Assembly: GCA_955652795.1 (NCBI GenBank) | Contig: CATPBQ010000284.1 | Coordinates: forward strand, 1-6,482 | Reading direction: 5' to 3' | Origin: an uncultured Steroidobacteraceae bacterium | GTDB lineage: Bacteria > Pseudomonadota > Gammaproteobacteria > Steroidobacterales > Steroidobacteraceae | Length of the DNA stretch: 6,482 nt | In this document: in pieces, positions 4,304 to 6,482 of the stretch | Position numbering within the stretch: position 1 is the first letter of the stretch | How the letters are laid out: every line of letters begins with the position of its first letter | Translations under genes and position numbers: made by a program | The notes under the pieces: model-generated | Databases searched by the model: none | What the model was told of the DNA's origin: nothing | The model's input: the letters and a program-made list of their open reading frames with translations, nothing else

Positions 4304-4861
4304 ATGAATCAGCCCGACTACATCCACATCCAGCAACTGCTGGCGCAGGCACGCTCGCACGCCGACGCGGCCGAGGCGCACGGCACGCTTGCGGGCTGCC
4401 TGTGTGGCGCGGGCGGGTACCGCTTCGAGGACTGGCTGCGCGAGATTCTGCCCGAGGGACGCGCGGAGCCTGCCGCGGCGGCCACCTTGCGCGCGCTGTA
4501 TGCGGCGACCGCGGACGCCCTGCTGCAGCCTGACATGGAGTTCGAACTCCTGCTGCCCGAGGATGGACAATCGATCGATGCGCGCACTGCGGCGCTGGCG
4601 GAGTGGTGCCAGGGATTTCTGTACGGCCTGGGCGCCGGTGCCATCCCGGACGCCAGCGGGTTGCCGGGGGAGGCCGGTGAGATCGTGCGCGACTTCGCCG
4701 AGATCACGCGCGCCGGCGTCGACGCCCAGCAGGGGGAGGAGTCGAACGAGAGCGCCTACGCGGAGCTGGTGGAATTCGTGCGGGTGGGCGTACAGCTGCT
4801 GTTCGAGGACCTGGCGGCCGCCCGCCGGCCGCCGGCGCCGTCCGCGGCTCCGCTGCACTGA
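4304..4861 (+). CDS. ygfB: YgfB/YecA (UPF0149) family protein
   Basis: 185 residues (E. coli YgfB 192). Family landmarks: HGTLAGCLCGAGG near the N-terminus (26-38), WCQGFLYGLGAGA in the middle (101-113), and the acidic C-terminal block EESNESAYAELVEFVRVGVQLLFEDL (145-170). The protein is all-helical and cytoplasmic. In Pseudomonas aeruginosa YgfB is reported to counteract the antiterminator AlpA and so lower ampDh3 expression; whether that applies here is unknown. The ATG at 4304 is preferred over the in-frame ATG at 4289, which lies in the -10 element and so would not be in the transcript. No ribosome binding site is visible before it. The C-terminal AARRPPAPSAAPLH is a low-complexity tail. 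It is the first gene of a plus-strand operon; pepP starts 14 bases after its stop. Confidence 0.93.
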   Translation: MNQPDYIHIQQLLAQARSHADAAEAHGTLAGCLCGAGGYRFEDWLREILPEGRAEPAAAATLRALYAATADALLQPDMEFELLLPEDGQSIDARTAALAEWCQGFLYGLGAGAIPDASGLPGEAGEIVRDFAEITRAGVDAQQGEESNESAYAELVEFVRVGVQLLFEDLAAARRPPAPSAAPLH

Positions 4862-4875
4862 CGGGCGCGCGGCCC

Positions 4876-6183
4876 ATGGCGAGAGACGAGTTTGCGCGCC
4901 GCCGCCGCCAGTTGATGCGCCTGATGGGACGCGACTCCATCGCCGTCCTGCCCGCAGCCCCGGTGCGGCACCGGAACAACGACGTCGAGTATCCGTACCG
5001 CCAGGACAGCGACTTTCACTACCTCACCGGCTTCGGCGAGCCTGAAGCGGTGGCGGTGTTCGTGCCCGGCCGGCCGCACGCCGAGTACATCCTGTTTGTG
5101 CGCGAGCGCGATCCGACCCGCGAAACCTGGGACGGGCGCCGCGCGGGCCCCGCGGGCGCCGCGCGTGACTACGGGGCGGACGACGCCTTCCCCATCACCG
5201 ATATCGACGAGATCCTGCCCGGATTGCTCGAGAACCGCACCAGTGTGTTCTACACCATGGGGGCTTACGCGGACTTCGACCAGCGCGTGGTCGGCTGGGT
5301 CAATGGCCTGCGCACCCAGGCGCGCAACGGTCGCCACCCGCCGCAGGAGTTCGTGGCGCTGGATCACGTGCTGCACGACATGCGGCTCTACAAGTCGCGG
5401 CACGAGCTCGCGCTGCTGCGCAGCTCGGCGCGCATCGCCGCCCAGGCACACCAGCGGGCGATGCGCTTCTGCCGCCCCGGAGCCACCGAGTACCAGGTGA
5501 TGGCGGAGCTGCTGCACGAATTCCGGCGCCACAATGCCGACACGGCCTACCACCCGATCGTGGGCGGCGGCCGTAACAGCTGCATCCTTCACTACCGGGA
5601 GAACAACCAGCCGCTCGTCGACGGCGACCTGTTGCTGGTGGATGCGGGGTGCGAGCTGGAGTGCTATGCCTCCGACATTACCCGCACCTTCCCGGTCAAC
5701 GGTCGCTTCACCTCCGAGCAGCGCGCAGTCTACGAAGTGGTGCTGGAGGCGAACCGGGCGGCGATCGAGCGCGTGCGGCCCGGCAACCACTGGAACGAGC
5801 CGCACCAGGCGGCGGTGCGGGTGATCACTCAGGGCCTCGTGAAGCTCGGGCTCCTCAAGGGTCGGGTCGCCGCGCTCATTCGCAGCGGCGCCTACCAGCG
5901 CTTCTTCATGCACCGCACGGGTCATTGGCTCGGACTGGACGTGCACGACGTCGGCGACTACAAGGTGGGCGACGAGTGGCGGGTGCTCGAGCCGGGCATG
6001 GTGATGACCATCGAGCCGGGGATCTATCTCCCCGCCGGTGCCCGCGGGGTCCCCAAACGCTTTCGCAATATCGGCATCCGCATCGAAGACGACGTGGTGG
6101 TGACGCGGCGCGCAGCGGAAGTGCTCACCGCGCGAGCGCCCAAGGACGCCGATCAGATCGAAGCGCTCATGGGGCGGGGCTGA
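4876..6183 (+). CDS. pepP: Xaa-Pro aminopeptidase (proline aminopeptidase P II)
   Basis: A cytoplasmic M24B metallopeptidase that removes an N-terminal residue preceding proline. 435 residues, close to E. coli PepP (about 440). Residues 1-170 are the creatinase-like N-terminal domain with the typical RNNDVEYPYRQDSDFHYLTG (33-52). Residues about 175-435 are the pita-bread catalytic domain. The five metal ligands of the dinuclear Mn site are in place: D256 (LLLVDAG), D267 (YASDITRTFP), H350 (HRTGHWLGLDVHD), E380 (VMTIEPGIY) and E404 (GIRIEDDV), parallel to E. coli D260, D271, H354, E383 and E406. H239 and H357 correspond to the catalytic histidines 243 and 361. The enzyme therefore looks active. 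The ATG at 4876 matches the family start; the preceding ribosome binding site is weak, and translation may depend on coupling to ygfB 14 bases upstream. ubiH follows after two bases. Confidence 0.97.
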   Translation: MARDEFARRRRQLMRLMGRDSIAVLPAAPVRHRNNDVEYPYRQDSDFHYLTGFGEPEAVAVFVPGRPHAEYILFVRERDPTRETWDGRRAGPAGAARDYGADDAFPITDIDEILPGLLENRTSVFYTMGAYADFDQRVVGWVNGLRTQARNGRHPPQEFVALDHVLHDMRLYKSRHELALLRSSARIAAQAHQRAMRFCRPGATEYQVMAELLHEFRRHNADTAYHPIVGGGRNSCILHYRENNQPLVDGDLLLVDAGCELECYASDITRTFPVNGRFTSEQRAVYEVVLEANRAAIERVRPGNHWNEPHQAAVRVITQGLVKLGLLKGRVAALIRSGAYQRFFMHRTGHWLGLDVHDVGDYKVGDEWRVLEPGMVMTIEPGIYLPAGARGVPKRFRNIGIRIEDDVVVTRRAAEVLTARAPKDADQIEALMGRG

Positions 6184-6185
6184 TC

Positions 6186-6482
6186 ATGAATCCCCTCGAT
6201 GTCGACGTGGCCATCATCGGCGGCGGCATGGTCGGTGCGAGTCTCGCCGCCGGCCTGGCCGGCACGGGCGTACGGCTGTTGCTGGTGGAGAGCTCGCCGC
6301 TCGGCGCGGCTGAACAGCCGAGCTTCGATGAACGCACCACGGCACTGGGCAACGCCAGCCGCCGCATCTTCGAGGGCCTCAAGTGCTGGGACGCGATTGC
6401 GCCCGAGGCCGCGGCCATCCGCGCCATCCACGTCTCGGAGGCGGGGCGATTCGGGTTCGCACGCCTCAACGCCGCCGAGCAC
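6186..6482 (+). CDS. ubiH: 2-octaprenyl-6-methoxyphenol hydroxylase, UbiH type (3' end cut off)
   Basis: The first 99 residues of a class A flavoprotein monooxygenase of the UbiH/UbiF/COQ6 family, which hydroxylates the ring of the ubiquinone precursor at the inner membrane face. Visible are the FAD-binding beta-alpha-beta start VAIIGGGMVGASLAAGLA (8-25), with GGGMVG as the dinucleotide loop and E35 at the end of the second strand. The DERTTALGNASRRIF segment (48-62) is the conserved DxR-type motif. HVSEAGRFGFARLNAAE (82-98) favours UbiH over the paralogues UbiI/VisC and UbiF. It starts two bases after the pepP stop; GGGG in the last pepP codons can serve as ribosome binding site. The frame is open to the window edge, and a full protein of about 400 residues is expected. 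Confidence 0.94.
   Translation, partial: MNPLDVDVAIIGGGMVGASLAAGLAGTGVRLLLVESSPLGAAEQPSFDERTTALGNASRRIFEGLKCWDAIAPEAAAIRAIHVSEAGRFGFARLNAAEH

Noticed and set aside
4756..5946. 396-codon minus-strand open frame opposite pepP
   Set aside because: It is antisense to a gene with all catalytic residues intact; high GC content creates long open frames, and the translation has no recognisable domain.

Overview
The window is GC-rich chromosomal DNA from a gammaproteobacterium. The block ubiH - pepP - ygfB <> TIGR02449 - zapA - 6S RNA - 5-FCL - EVE - rpiA is, from general knowledge, a conserved gammaproteobacterial neighbourhood (similar order in Pseudomonas). A UrcA-family secreted protein and a membrane-anchored winged-helix regulator beside it point towards an environmental lineage such as Steroidobacter/Nevskia/Xanthomonadales relatives. 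That placement is inference.

Layout. Positions 1-768 (minus, cut by the left edge) encode a CadC/ToxR-type transmembrane regulator. 908-1276 (minus) is a secreted UrcA-family protein with a hairpin just past its stop. 1431-2093 (minus) is rpiA. Between rpiA and the EVE gene lies a compact unit on the minus strand: a good sigma70-like promoter (about 2289-2316), a 16-residue lysine/alanine peptide ORF with a clear ribosome binding site (2202-2252), and two perfect tandem hairpins (2166-2195 and 2125-2155) directly ahead of rpiA. 2394-2858 is an EVE-domain protein, overlapping the end of the 5-formyltetrahydrofolate cyclo-ligase gene (2843 to about 3454). The 6S RNA gene ssrS (about 3445-3641, minus) precedes and slightly overlaps the cyclo-ligase start. 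3702-4246 (minus) holds zapA and the small coiled-coil TIGR02449 gene, joined by a 4-base GTGA overlap.

A 57-bp intergenic region (4247-4303) separates this minus-strand block from the plus-strand operon ygfB (4304-4861), pepP (4876-6183) and ubiH (6186 to the right edge). Both divergent promoters are placed so that the transcripts would have almost no 5' leader.

Most genes are core housekeeping: cell division (ZapA, TIGR02449), global transcription control (6S RNA), one-carbon metabolism (5-FCL), pentose phosphates (RpiA), peptide turnover (PepP) and ubiquinone synthesis (UbiH). The least explained element is the lysine-rich mini-ORF with tandem hairpins in front of rpiA, which could be a free micropeptide gene or a leader-peptide/attenuator arrangement. 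No gene-free stretch exceeds 300 bases; the longest are 769-907 and 1277-1430. No tRNA, rRNA, CRISPR array or insertion sequence was seen.
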